In this document: positions 34,396 through 44,449 of the stretch, piece by piece | How the letters are laid out: each line of letters starts with the position of its first letter | Numbering within the stretch: position 1 is the stretch's first letter | Assembly (NCBI GenBank): GCA_001768615.1 | Contig: MELE01000214.1 | Coordinates: 2,913 to 47,384 of the forward strand | DNA: 44,472 nt | Origin: Acidobacteria bacterium RIFCSPLOWO2_12_FULL_67_14b | GTDB taxonomy: Bacteria > Acidobacteriota > Vicinamibacteria > Vicinamibacterales > UBA2999 | Direction: 5' to 3' | The notes under the pieces: model-generated | Told to the model about the DNA's origin: nothing | Databases searched by the model: none | Seen by the model: the letters and a program-made list of their open reading frames with translations, nothing else | Program-made: the position numbers and the translations under genes

Positions 34396-35436
34396 ATGCT
34401 CCCTGAGCTCAGCATCGGCGGACGTCGGGTCGGGCCGGCGCACGTGCCGCTCGTGATCGCCGAGATCGGCATCAATCACGAGGGCAGTCTCGATGTCGCC
34501 CGCCAGATCGTCGACGCCGCCAAGCGTGCCGGCGTCGAGGTGGTCAAGCATCAGACCCACGTCGTGGATGACGAGATGAGCGGGGCGGCGAAGAAGGTGG
34601 TGCCGGGGAACGCCGACGTCTCGATCTACCAGATCATGGAGCGGTGCGCGCTCTCGGAGAACGACGAGCGGCGGCTCAAGGACTACGTCGAGTCGAAGGG
34701 CATGATCTTCATGAGCACGCCGTTCTCGCGCGCGGCGGCGGATCGGCTCGAGCGGATGAACGTGCCGGCGTACAAGATCGGCTCCGGCGAGTGCAACAAC
34801 TACCCGCTGCTCAAACACATCGCGTCCTTCGGCAAGCCCATCATCCTGAGCACGGGGATGAACACGATCGAGAGCGTTGGCAAGGCGGTCGCGATCTTCG
34901 AGCAGCAGGGCGTGCCGCATGCGCTGTTGCACACGACGAACCTCTATCCGACGCCCCCGCACCTGGTTCGTCTCGGTGCGATGGTGGAGCTCGGCAAGGC
35001 GTTTCCGAAGGCGGTGATTGGTTTGTCGGATCACACGACCGACAACTTGGCCTGTCTTGGGGCTGTCGCGCTCGGCGCATCGATCGTTGAGCGCCATTTC
35101 ATCGACACCATGAGCCGCGTCGGCCCCGACATCGTCTGCTCGATGGACGAAGCGCGCTGCCGCGAACTGATCCAGAGCGCGAAGATTCTTCACGCCGAGA
35201 TCGGCGGCACCAAGGGCCCCGTCAAGGAAGAGCAGGTGACCATGGACTTCGCATTTGCGACCGTGGTCACCATCACGCCGATCAAAGCCGGCGAGGCGCT
35301 GACGAAGAACAACCTGTGGGTCAAGCGCCCAGGCACCGGCTCGATTCCGGCGGAACGCTATGACGAATTGCTAGGCAAGAAAGCCCGCCGCGACCTGCCT
35401 GCCGACACGCATCTGTCGCTCGACGACGTCGAGTAG
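34396..35436 (+). CDS. Sialic/legionaminic/pseudaminic acid synthase (NeuB/SpsE family)
   Basis: This 346-aa protein has the NeuB TIM barrel: VPLVIAEIGINHEGSLDVAR, VVKHQTHVVDDEM, FMSTPFSRAAADRLERMNVP, IGSGECNNYPLL and GLSDHT. A C-terminal antifreeze-like SAF domain follows (ITPIKAGEALTKNNLWVKRP). The enzyme condenses phosphoenolpyruvate with an N-acylhexosamine to a nonulosonic acid. The exact sugar cannot be told from sequence alone. It stands alone, without neuA or neuC neighbours, and is flanked by inverted copies of the 97-bp palindrome. Confidence 0.9.
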   Translation: MLPELSIGGRRVGPAHVPLVIAEIGINHEGSLDVARQIVDAAKRAGVEVVKHQTHVVDDEMSGAAKKVVPGNADVSIYQIMERCALSENDERRLKDYVESKGMIFMSTPFSRAAADRLERMNVPAYKIGSGECNNYPLLKHIASFGKPIILSTGMNTIESVGKAVAIFEQQGVPHALLHTTNLYPTPPHLVRLGAMVELGKAFPKAVIGLSDHTTDNLACLGAVALGASIVERHFIDTMSRVGPDIVCSMDEARCRELIQSAKILHAEIGGTKGPVKEEQVTMDFAFATVVTITPIKAGEALTKNNLWVKRPGTGSIPAERYDELLGKKARRDLPADTHLSLDDVE

Positions 35437-35449
35437 TCGGTACGACGGG

Positions 35450-35665
35450 GTCAGACCCATCCGACGGCGCGGAGAGATGCCTCCCGGCGTTCGCTCTCGT
35501 CTCGCCGGTCAAATGTCGCTCGCCGTATTGAGCGCTTGGCCTATGGGCGTCTAAACGCGCAACTCGGCGCGCGTAGGCTCCGCTCCATTTGACGGTGCTC
35601 CCGGAATCGGCTCGCTCGAACGCTCACGCCGGGAGGCATCTCTCCGCGCCGGGCGGGGTCTGCGA
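35450..35665. repeat. Large unique inverted repeat downstream of the NeuB-like gene
   Basis: A 23-bp arm starting gcggagagatgcctcccggc (35467-35489) has its exact complement at 35627-35649. Outside lie ggggtcagacc and ggggtctg, and inside a second pair GTCAAATG/CATTTGAC (35508-35515/35586-35593). The 140-bp centre has no supported ORF. It could be a mobile-element remnant or a structured RNA. Confidence 0.7.
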
Positions 35666-35684
35666 GGCCTGCTGATGCAGGGCG

Positions 35685-35788
35685 AACCTAACGCCACGAG
35701 GGGGTGATTTCAGAAAAAGCGGGAAGATTACGGTGCGCTTCATGAGCGCATCCCAACGCTTTTTGCTGAAATCAGCCCCCTCGTGGCG
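35685..35788 (-). repeat. 97-bp palindromic element, copy B (inverted)
   Basis: Core 35692-35788. Read on the minus strand it aligns end to end with copies A and D. Its ends are CGCCACG/CGTGGCG where the others have CGCAACG/CGTTGCG, a paired change. The same two one-base bulges are present. ACCTAAC directly flanks the core on the plus strand. Confidence 0.85.
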
Positions 35789-35884
35789 CGTGAGCCGCAG
35801 CGTACGCCGAGCGACTACTCGAACTGCAAGGCAATCACGAACAGCGTCAGCAGCACCCCGGCGCCGGCGGCCAGAGGCTCATAC

Positions 35885-36067
35885 ATTGCCAATCGTCGAT
35901 TGACCGATTTAGTGACTGTTTGGTGATTTCGCGATTTGGCGATTTGGTGAGTCGATTTGGCGAATCATCAAATCGCCGATTCGCCGATTCGGCAATCGAG
36001 TCACAAATTGCCCAAATCGCGAAATCGCCAAACAGTCGCAAAATCAGTCAATCAACAATCGACAATG
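35885..36067. repeat. AT-richer inverted repeat upstream of the kinase gene
   Basis: The left half (ttagtgactgtttggtgatt, cgcgatttgg) and right half (ccaaatcgcgaaatcgccaa, acagtc) are imperfect reverse complements over about 55 bp each. Copies lie at 41036-41158 (half) and 43424-43640. It reaches to 15 bp before the kinase start and must contain or displace its promoter. Confidence 0.7.
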
Positions 36068-36082
36068 TAGAATTCCTCCCGA

Positions 36083-38731
<2,649 letters not shown>

Positions 38732-38737
38732 CGAGCC

Positions 38738-39142
38738 TCATGTCACGAGCGTCGCGCCGGTGAGGCTCATGTGCCGATCGGTGGACCAGCACACGCGAAT
38801 GCGCCGGCTCGACATCACGGCAAGGCCGTGGGCGTCGGCCAGCGTCAGTGCCTGATCGCTGAACTTCCTGAGCAGCACCCTGGCGCCGGTGATGGCGTCG
38901 ATGTCGAAGGCCTCGATGGTGAGGGCCGGCAGCGCCTCCACGAAATTCAGGAACTCGAGTGCGCGGCGCTGGTCGTATCGGCGCAGGAACCACCCGTGGC
39001 CTTCGGCGACGACCAACGTCGATGTGGTCAGCGGAGGCGGGTCCGAGAAGAGGCGGCGGAACAGGGGGTGATAGCTGTCGGACTTGTCGAGAAAGGCAAT
39101 GAAGGCCGCGGTGTCGATGTAGCAGTCAGTCTTTCGAGCCAT
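38738..39142 (-). CDS. PIN-domain toxin
   Basis: This 134-aa protein starts MARKTDCYIDTAAFIAFLDK, with the first PIN Asp in YIDTAAF. Further features are VVAEGHGWFLRRY and, near the end, LTLADAHGLAVMSSRRIRVC and WSTDRHM. The expected ribonuclease activity would be controlled by the RHH gene whose 3' end it overlaps by 17 bp. Its own 3' end lies 6 bp from the kinase stop, converging. Confidence 0.85.
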   Translation of the reverse strand: MARKTDCYIDTAAFIAFLDKSDSYHPLFRRLFSDPPPLTTSTLVVAEGHGWFLRRYDQRRALEFLNFVEALPALTIEAFDIDAITGARVLLRKFSDQALTLADAHGLAVMSSRRIRVCWSTDRHMSLTGATLVT

Positions 39143-39356
39143 ACACGACCTCGTCCACGGTCTGGCTCGATCGCGGGTTGCCCGATTCCACCAAGCCCGC
39201 ATAGCGCATCCACGGCGCCTTCTGTCCGCTCGGCGGGAGGCCCAGTCGGATCGCCCGGCGCACGAACTCCGCCACCGAGACCCCCAACGCCGTGGCCTCG
39301 CGCTTGACGAGCTCGTACTCCCGCTTGTCGAGGGTGATCTGGGTCCGCATCATCAT
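39126..39356 (-). CDS. Ribbon-helix-helix antitoxin
   Basis: This 76-aa protein (MMMRTQITLDKREYELVKRE) has a typical RHH opening with TQITL as the DNA-contacting strand. GVSVAEFVRRAIRLGL forms the helices, and an acidic or polar toxin-binding tail follows. ATG 39356 follows a GGTAGG eight bases upstream on the minus strand. The track's longer ORF extends into transposase remnants and is not the gene. It forms a unit with the overlapping PIN gene. Confidence 0.85.
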   Translation of the reverse strand: MMMRTQITLDKREYELVKREATALGVSVAEFVRRAIRLGLPPSGQKAPWMRYAGLVESGNPRSSQTVDEVVYGSKD

Positions 39357-39439
39357 GTTATCACCTACCATCTTCATGATAACACACGGGTCCTGCTCGC
39401 CGCTCTCTGAGTCTGGCCACCGTTCGTTCGCGCTTCGGC

Positions 39440-39490
39440 GTGCACCCGAGCACCCGAGCACCCAAGCACCCAAGCACCCAAGCACCGGAT
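39440..39490 (+). repeat. 'gcacccaa' tandem repeat
   Basis: Six tandem copies of an 8-base unit, gcacccga then gcacccaa. It separates the antitoxin promoter from the transposase remnant. Confidence 0.75.
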
Positions 39491-39499
39491 AGCCGATCG

Positions 39500-40165
39500 G
39501 CCGCCCTAGCTTACGGCGAGCGGCTGCGATCGTGGCGAACTCCCTGGCGGCGAGCCCATCGAAGGATACGGTCGATGCGGCCAGGCTTCCGAGGGCAACT
39601 TCGGCGCGTTGGGCCAGACTCGACTTGCGCTTCCCGTCGGCGCGCAAGGCGATAATCGCGTCGGCTCCGGCGACGGTCCAGTGCATGCCGGCGCGCTTGA
39701 GCCGCGTGCCGATCGCCGTCTTGCAGCCGGCCTCGACCACGCCGGTTGAGGTGCACAGACCCTGGGCGCGGAACTCGGGGTAGCGCATGCGGTGGTGGTT
39801 CTCCGTGACGTAGCCCAGACACTTCGACCTCCGCCTTGCGCACCGGCACCCCGGTGCCATCCATCCCCAGGTACAACGTCGGCGCTAGCGGCTCGCTGGG
39901 CACCGGCGGTTCGATGACGCGCTGTTCGTCCGCGGCGACCTCGCGCCCCAGGGCTTCCGCCGCCCGCTCCACGTGCGTGGTCGGCACCTCGACGCCTGCC
40001 AGCTCGCGCAACAGCTCGTGACCCTCCTCGAAGCTAACCATCGCCCCCCCGCCCCACCATGCGCAAGACGCCCGGCGAGAGCGACGCACCCTCAACCCCC
40101 AGTGCGCGGTCGCGCGGGCAGAAGCCCGCCTCACAGGGCGCGCAGCTTGACCGGCTCTGCGCCAC
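39500..40165 (-). mobile_element. Decayed ISKra4-family transposase
   Basis: On the minus strand, three pieces of one transposase appear in different frames. A Cys-rich block reads GFCPRDRALGVEGASLSPGV (about 40130-40050). It shifts frame at a G-run into VSFEEGHELLRELAGVEVPT and TLYLGMDGTGVP. An internal deletion near 39830 then joins to CLGYVTENHHRMRYPEF and RLKRAGMHWTVAGADAIIAL. These blocks match the ISKra4 family from memory. With a frameshift and a large deletion it cannot be active. No terminal inverted repeats were identified, so the ends are approximate. Confidence 0.75.
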
Positions 40166-40182
40166 CGGCGTAATGTAGTCAC

Positions 40183-40485
40183 ATGAAGGACCACACAGCC
40201 GCGCGGCGGGGATCGGCGCGGAAGGTTGTCGGCGTCCGGGAACTGAAGACGCATGCCGCCGGCATCCTGCGCCACGTAAGAGAGGCGCGTGCGTCGTACA
40301 TCCTGACGCACCGGGGCCGGGCCGTCGGCATGATCCTTCCCCTCGAGCCGGCCGAAGATGCCTCGACGACTTCTGAAGACGCCGCGGCCGCGTGGGACGC
40401 GTTCGTGCGCGCGGGGCGGCGCCTCGAACGTCAATTCCGTCCGGGCGTCAGCGGCGTCGACCTCCTCTCCGCCATGCGCCGATAG
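40183..40485 (+). CDS. Phd/YefM-type antitoxin
   Basis: This 100-aa protein has KVVGVRELKTHAAGILRHVR, the Phd/YefM start in which a basic N-terminal fold binds DNA. It continues SYILTHRGRAVGMILPLEP. The C-terminal half is the toxin-wrapping tail. The next gene, 1 bp downstream, is a PIN toxin. The start at ATG 40183 lies directly after the IS remnant. Confidence 0.85.
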   Translation: MKDHTAARRGSARKVVGVRELKTHAAGILRHVREARASYILTHRGRAVGMILPLEPAEDASTTSEDAAAAWDAFVRAGRRLERQFRPGVSGVDLLSAMRR

Positions 40486-40486
40486 G

Positions 40487-41014
40487 ATGGCAATCGGTCG
40501 ACGGAATCCACGTGGGCCGGTTCGAACCCGTCGTTCCGGGAATCTCCGGTACACCGTTGACGCGAGCGTCTTCATCAACGCGTTCAATCCACACGAACCG
40601 GGTCACGCGGCGAGCCTGGCGATTCTGGCCGCGATTCAGGAAGGCGGCGACCCGGTCATCGTGCCGACATTGTTGCTCCCTGAGATGGCATCGGCCGTGG
40701 CTCGAGCGAGCCACGACGGTGCCGGGGCCCTCGAGTATGCGACCGCGACGGCGGCCCTTCCGCACCTCTCGCTCGTCGCGTTGACGTCGACGACGGCCCG
40801 GCAGGCGGCCGAGTTGGCGGCCACGCACCGGCTGCGTGGCGCTGACGCCGTCTACGTCATGGTCGCGCGAAGGTACGGAACGACGCTCGTGTCGCGAGAC
40901 GATGAGCAGCGTTCGCGCGGGTCCGTGGTCGTGGTCTGTCAGACCCCCGAAGAAGCCCTGAGCCATCGGCAGACGATCGAGCGGACCCGGCGATCACGCG
41001 TCAAGAAACCGTGA
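40487..41014 (+). CDS. PIN-domain toxin (partner of Phd-type antitoxin)
   Basis: This 175-aa protein is read from ATG 40487. After a basic N-terminal extension it has RYTVDASVFINAFNPHEPGH with the first PIN Asp. Further on are LLLPEMASAVARA and the acidic HRLRGADAVYVMVARRYGTT and LVSRDDEQ. The roughly 20-residue extension before RYTVDAS suggests a later start (for example a non-ATG codon) is possible. The toxin-antitoxin arrangement is standard. Confidence 0.85.
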   Translation: MAIGRRNPRGPVRTRRSGNLRYTVDASVFINAFNPHEPGHAASLAILAAIQEGGDPVIVPTLLLPEMASAVARASHDGAGALEYATATAALPHLSLVALTSTTARQAAELAATHRLRGADAVYVMVARRYGTTLVSRDDEQRSRGSVVVVCQTPEEALSHRQTIERTRRSRVKKP

Positions 41015-41035
41015 CCCTCGCCCGTCACGGCCGCC

Positions 41036-41158
41036 AATCTTCAATCTTCAATCTTCAATCGACAATCCCGCAATCTCAAAATCGAATCACCCAATCACCA
41101 AATCACGAAATCACCAAACAGTCGCCCAATCGATCAATCAGCAATCGGCAATGCGTCG
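41036..41158. repeat. AT-richer repeat, half copy
   Basis: Tandem aatcttcaatcttcaatc is followed by atcacgaaatcaccaaacag. This matches the right half of the inverted repeats at 35885-36067 and 43424-43640. It fills the gap between two convergent toxin genes. Confidence 0.7.
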
Positions 41159-41160
41159 TT

Positions 41161-41568
41161 CTACGCCAAACGCAGCCAGTTCTCGAGCGCCAGCTTGTCG
41201 ACCCGGGCAAACTCACGCTCGTTGTCGGTTACCACCGTGCAGCCCAGGCTCACCGCCTGAGCGGCGATGAGCAAATCGTTGCCACCGATCGGTTGACCAG
41301 CGTGTTCAAGTTGGGCGCGGAGCGTACCGTAATTGGAGTCGGCGGGCGCTTCGAAGGGCAGGACATCAAGCACACCGAGTACCGCTTCGAGTTGGGCAGA
41401 CAGTCGCGCCGATCCCTTCTTCGCGGCGCCGTAGCGGAGTTCCGCGGCGACGATGATGCTGGTGCAGACGTGTGCCTCACCGACGGCGCGGATCTCCTGC
41501 GCCACGCGGCCCTGCGGATGACGGACGAGATCCGACACGATGTTGGTGTCGAGCAGGTACCGCATCAA
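41161..41568 (-). CDS. vapC: VapC-type PIN toxin
   Basis: This 135-aa protein is a textbook VapC: MMRYLLDTNIVSDLVRHPQG with the catalytic Asp, CTSIIVAAELRYGAAKKG with the Glu, and IGGNDLLIAAQAVSLGCTVV ending in TDNEREFARV with the remaining acidic residues. It overlaps the vapB stop by 4 bp, so translation is coupled. The family cleaves initiator tRNA or rRNA. Confidence 0.93.
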   Translation of the reverse strand: MMRYLLDTNIVSDLVRHPQGRVAQEIRAVGEAHVCTSIIVAAELRYGAAKKGSARLSAQLEAVLGVLDVLPFEAPADSNYGTLRAQLEHAGQPIGGNDLLIAAQAVSLGCTVVTDNEREFARVDKLALENWLRLA

Positions 41569-41810
41569 AAATCAACGGGGTCGACCGGCAGCTCTGCGAT
41601 TGACGGGAAATCCTCATCGAGCGGCGCGAGAGTGGCCAGCCGCGCCAGAAGGGACGTCGGCGGGGCCGGTTCGATGATCAGCCGTTCACCGTCCTTGCGC
41701 ATGATGGCGTCCTCTCCCGGAAGCTCGAATTCGCGTGGGATCCGGACGGCCTGGTTTCGACCGTTCTTGAAAAGCTTGACGTGCCGCCCGCGGAGCAAAG
41801 ACTCTGACAT
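41565..41810 (-). CDS. vapB: VapB-type antitoxin (AbrB/MazE fold)
   Basis: This 81-aa protein is read from MSESLLRGRHVKLFKNGRNQ. The swapped-hairpin DNA-binding motif is VKLFKNGRNQAVRIPREFEL. The C-terminus (FPSIAELPVDPVDF) would fill the toxin active site. Two ATGs are possible (41810, or 41822 adding MLWH). A 24-bp palindrome overlaps both, which fits autorepression. Confidence 0.9.
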   Translation of the reverse strand: MSESLLRGRHVKLFKNGRNQAVRIPREFELPGEDAIMRKDGERLIIEPAPPTSLLARLATLAPLDEDFPSIAELPVDPVDF

Positions 41811-41828
41811 ATGCCACAGCATATGTCA
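41805..41828. promoter_or_regulatory. vapBC operator palindrome
   Basis: TGACATATG-CCACAG-CATATGTCA has perfect 9-bp arms over the vapB start codon(s). This position and symmetry are typical of VapB-VapC autoregulatory operators. Confidence 0.65.
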
Positions 41829-41854
41829 TGCCGTCCAGGCAGTCAAGCAGGGGG

Positions 41855-41905
41855 CGGGCTGATTTTGGCAAAAAGCGTTGGGATGCGCTCAATGAACCGT
41901 ACGGG
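41855..41905 (+). repeat. Truncated copy of the 97-bp palindrome (C)
   Basis: gggctgattttggcaaaaag and cgttgggatgcgctc match the left half of copy A. The sequence then breaks down at aatgaaccgtacgggg, so the right arm is lost. The rest of the gap to 41990 shows no gene. Confidence 0.75.
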
Positions 41906-41993
41906 GAGACGCGCGGCGCATGTCAGTCCTTACGCGCCCTGAGCAGTGCGTCCAGCAGAAGGGTTCGTGCTGCGCAAGTAAGTCCAGTGTTCG

Positions 41994-42033
41994 AGTATAT
42001 ACTGCCGTCACTTTGCACAGTAAAATGACGGCA
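41994..42033 (+). promoter_or_regulatory. Palindromes upstream of the DUF4143 ATPase gene
   Basis: AGTATATACT (41994-42003) is followed by TGCCGTCA/TGACGGCA arms (42003-42010 and 42026-42033), ending 2 bp before the ATG. This looks like a promoter with an overlapping operator. Confidence 0.45.
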
Positions 42034-42035
42034 TC

Positions 42036-43196
42036 ATGGCACAGAGCCGTTATCCGCGGCTATTCCGGGCCCCGAAAGGGAGCTTCTTCCTCCTTGGCGT
42101 GCGGGGGACCGGCAAGAGCACCTGGACACGGAACGCGTTTCCCGGCGCACATATCGTCGATCTTCTGGATGAATCGCGCGCTCAGCAACTGCTCGCCAAT
42201 CCTGGCCTCCTGGCCCTGGAGCTCCGGGCATTGCCGCGCGAAACGGTCGTGGTTCTCGACGAAATCCAGCGCGTGCCCGGGTTGCTCAACGAGGTCCATC
42301 GCGCCATCGAAGCCAGCGCGCGCCGGTTCGTGCTCCTGGGCTCCAGTGCCCGTCGCCTCAAGACCGCGAATACCAACCTCCTCGCGGGGCGGGCCACCCT
42401 CCAGACGATGTACCCGCTCGTGCCCGCCGAACTCGGGAAAGACTTCGCTCTCGACCGCGTCCTGCGTTTTGGGAGCATCCCGCTCATCTGGCAGGCCGCG
42501 GATCCCCGCGCCACGCTCGACGCCTACGTGCAGCTCTACGTCCGTGAGGAAATCCGCGTCGAGGCCTTGGTGCGGAACCTCCCCGGGTTCCTCCGGTTTC
42601 TGCCCGTCGCGGCGCTCTTCCACGGACAAGTCATCAACGTCGCCGGTCTGGCACGCGACGCGGCAACGGCGAGGACGACGGTGGAAGGGTATCTCGGCAT
42701 TCTGCAAGACACGCTGCTGGCGACACTGCTGCCGGCCTTCGAGTCGCGGCTGCGCGTGCGCGAGCGCCGCCATCCGAAGCTCTATTGGGTCGACCCGGGA
42801 GTGGTGCGAGCCGCCAAGCGGCAGCTTGGCCCGGTTTCGTCCGAGGAGCGCGGGCCGCTCGTCGAAGGGTGGATCCTCACGACTCTCCGCGCTCATAACG
42901 GCGACGCCGGCGTGTTCGAGGACATTTGGTACTGGGCACCGGCCCAGGCCCGCCAGACGGAAGTCGATTTCCTGCTGCGCCGCGGGCGGGAATATCTGGC
43001 GCTCGAGGTCAAGGCGCAGGCACGGTTTTCAACCTCGCAGCTCGATGGATTGCGCGCGATCGGCGAACTTCCAGCTCTCACCAGACGCGTCCTCGTGTAC
43101 CTCGGTGACCGGCAACTGAAAACCGAGGACGGGATCGAGATCTGGCCGCTCGAGACATTTCTCGAGCGGCTGGCTGGTCGGACGCTGTGGCCGTGA
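42036..43196 (+). CDS. AAA ATPase with DUF4143 domain
   Basis: This 386-aa protein has a P-loop near the start (FFLLGVRGTGKSTWTRNAF), Walker B-like TVVVLDEIQRVPGLLNEVHR, and a sensor segment FVLLGSSARRLK. The C-terminal half matches DUF4143, with the nuclease-like end TEVDFLLRRGREYLALEVKA, which resembles a PD-(D/E)xK core (E..D..ExK). Members are common beside toxin-antitoxin genes; their function is unsettled. It is complete, with its own palindromic upstream region. Confidence 0.88.
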   Translation: MAQSRYPRLFRAPKGSFFLLGVRGTGKSTWTRNAFPGAHIVDLLDESRAQQLLANPGLLALELRALPRETVVVLDEIQRVPGLLNEVHRAIEASARRFVLLGSSARRLKTANTNLLAGRATLQTMYPLVPAELGKDFALDRVLRFGSIPLIWQAADPRATLDAYVQLYVREEIRVEALVRNLPGFLRFLPVAALFHGQVINVAGLARDAATARTTVEGYLGILQDTLLATLLPAFESRLRVRERRHPKLYWVDPGVVRAAKRQLGPVSSEERGPLVEGWILTTLRAHNGDAGVFEDIWYWAPAQARQTEVDFLLRRGREYLALEVKAQARFSTSQLDGLRAIGELPALTRRVLVYLGDRQLKTEDGIEIWPLETFLERLAGRTLWP

Positions 43197-43299
43197 GGCC
43201 AGGCGGCGTTACGTGCAACGTGCTCGAGGATCCTTATTTGACCGATCGCAGTGCAGTGGCGAGCGCCACCAGACCAGGCGGCGGTGAACTACTGGTTCC

Positions 43300-43408
43300 G
43301 CGCCAATGCCGCGGCGGCGCCGCCGGCATCAAGCCGACGATGCAGCCGAGGAACGAGAAGTACCGGCTGCACAAGGTCGGCGACAAATGGCGGTTGCTGC
43401 CACCGTGA
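43300..43408 (+). pseudogene. Partial, internally deleted copy of the kinase 3' end
   Basis: atgcagccgaggaacgagaa and the following bases to the stop match the kinase gene's last 84 bp (38648-38731) with about 7 differences, mostly silent. Just before lies gccgcggcggcgccgccgg, which matches 38268-38286. So about 360 bp are missing between two collinear blocks. It encodes only YRLHKVGDKWRLLPP-type tail residues and has no kinase domain. The track ORF at 43187 through it is not convincing as a gene. Confidence 0.7.
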
Positions 43409-43423
43409 AGCGTGGGCAACACA

Positions 43424-43640
43424 TTGACGATTGAGCGATCGGCGATTTAGTGACTGTTTGGTGATTGCCAATTGTCGATTGGGCGACTCGATTGCAGATT
43501 CCCGATCGCACGATTGGCTGCCCCGTCACCGCCGCCAATCTTCAATCGACAATCGACAATCCCGCAATCGAATCACCCAATCCCAAATCACGAAATCACC
43601 AAACAGTCGGCAATCGTTCAGTCGCCGATTGGCAATGCTG
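43424..43640. repeat. AT-richer inverted repeat, third copy
   Basis: ttagtgactgtttggtgatt on the left and atcacgaaatcaccaaacag on the right are inverted, with caatcgacaatcgacaatcc between. It belongs to the same family as 35885-36067. Confidence 0.7.
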
Positions 43641-43714
43641 TGACCCCAGCCCTGTGAGCACGGGTCCGGCGACAGAGAGCGGCGTGGTGGTCTGGACGGG
43701 GTTAGAATGGAGGC

Positions 43715-43921
43715 GTGTCCACGCCTGATCGCCCGATGACGTTGCGGATCGCGCCGCAGTCCGATTCGGAGCGGCTGAATCGCGAATACTGGGAGGGCAT
43801 CCCGCCCCACGAGCGGCTCGCGCAGGTTTGGGATCTCGTGCGTGAATACACCGCGTGGAGGACGCCCGATGCCGGTGAATCCCGACTTCAGCGATCTGTT
43901 CTCCGCGTTGAACGACGCTGA
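43715..43921 (+). CDS. Small protein upstream of the nucleotidyltransferase
   Basis: This 68-aa ORF starts at GTG 43715. It has REYWEGIPPHERLAQVWDLV and ends RLQRSVLRVERR. Similar small proteins of this pattern precede nucleotidyltransferase-like genes in many genomes, as far as I recall. It overlaps the next gene by 53 bp, so the pair is probably translated together. No function is assigned; an antitoxin or chaperone role is a guess. Confidence 0.65.
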   Translation: MSTPDRPMTLRIAPQSDSERLNREYWEGIPPHERLAQVWDLVREYTAWRTPDAGESRLQRSVLRVERR

Positions 43922-44321
43922 CACCCGCTACCTGATGGTTGGGGGCTACGCGGTTTCCTTTCACGCCGAACCCCGTTTTACCAAAGACCTCGACGTCTGG
44001 GTGGAGCCAACGCCGGCAAATGCGGTGGCCGCTCACCGAGCGCTGTCCGCGTTCGGCGCGCCGATGGCGGATGTGCGGCCGGCGGACCTGTCGAAGCCAG
44101 GACTGATCGTTCAGCTCGGTGTCCCCCCGAACCGCATCGATATTGTGACATCGATCGACGGCGTCTCGTTCGAGCAGGCATGGGCCGGCAGAGTGGACTC
44201 CGTTTACGGCGACGTGCCCGTCCATGTCATTGGGCGGCGAGAGCTGGTATTGAACAAGAGAGCGTGCGGACGTCCGCAGGACCTGGTAGACGCCGACCAG
44301 TTGGAGAAGTCAGCGCCCTGA
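43869..44321 (+). CDS. Nucleotidyltransferase-fold protein (DUF6036/AbiEii-like)
   Basis: This 150-aa protein starts at ATG 43869 (MPVNPDFSDLFSALNDADTR). YLMVGGYAVSFHAEPRFTKD followed by LDVWV matches the GG...A....RxTxDxD core of minimal nucleotidyltransferases. The third acidic residue is in RIDIVTSIDG. KRACGRPQDLVDADQLEK near the end is the usual tail (GRPKDL.D...L). Such proteins often serve as toxins that add nucleotides to tRNA or proteins; the small upstream gene may be its partner. The track start at 43842 adds nine unlikely residues. Confidence 0.82.
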   Translation: MPVNPDFSDLFSALNDADTRYLMVGGYAVSFHAEPRFTKDLDVWVEPTPANAVAAHRALSAFGAPMADVRPADLSKPGLIVQLGVPPNRIDIVTSIDGVSFEQAWAGRVDSVYGDVPVHVIGRRELVLNKRACGRPQDLVDADQLEKSAP

Positions 44322-44344
44322 GCGCCACCAGGCAGCGGCTCACA

Positions 44345-44449
44345 CGCAACGAGGGGGGTGATTTCAGAGCAAAGCGTTGATGCGCTCATGAAGCGCACCG
44401 TAAGCTTCCCGCTTTCTCTGAAATCACCCCCTCGTTGCGTTAAGTTCGC
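44345..44449 (+). repeat. 97-bp palindromic element, copy D
   Basis: Core 44345-44439 (95 bp). Its inner arms TGATTTCAGAG..AAAGCG and CGCTTT..CTCTGAAATCA differ from copy A at paired positions yet still match each other. The loop gatgcgctcatgaagcgcac is identical. GTTAAGT follows the core, matching GTTAGGT at the same place in copy B. The 23 bases to the window end show nothing further. Confidence 0.85.

Noticed and set aside
39511-40587. 358-aa minus-strand ORF as an intact transposase
   Set aside because: Family motifs occur in different frames with a gap between them, so the long ORF is chance read-through across a decayed IS.
43187-43408. 73-aa ORF at the kinase 3' copy as a real gene
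   Set aside because: It starts inside the ATPase gene end and joins unrelated sequence to a copied kinase tail. No domain is complete.
38732-43408. Kinase 3' repeats as attL/attR of a recent integrative element
   Set aside because: The two copies differ at about 7 of 84 positions, mostly silently, and the distal copy has an extra collinear block and a deletion. This fits an old paralogue better than a recombination site, and no integrase is present.
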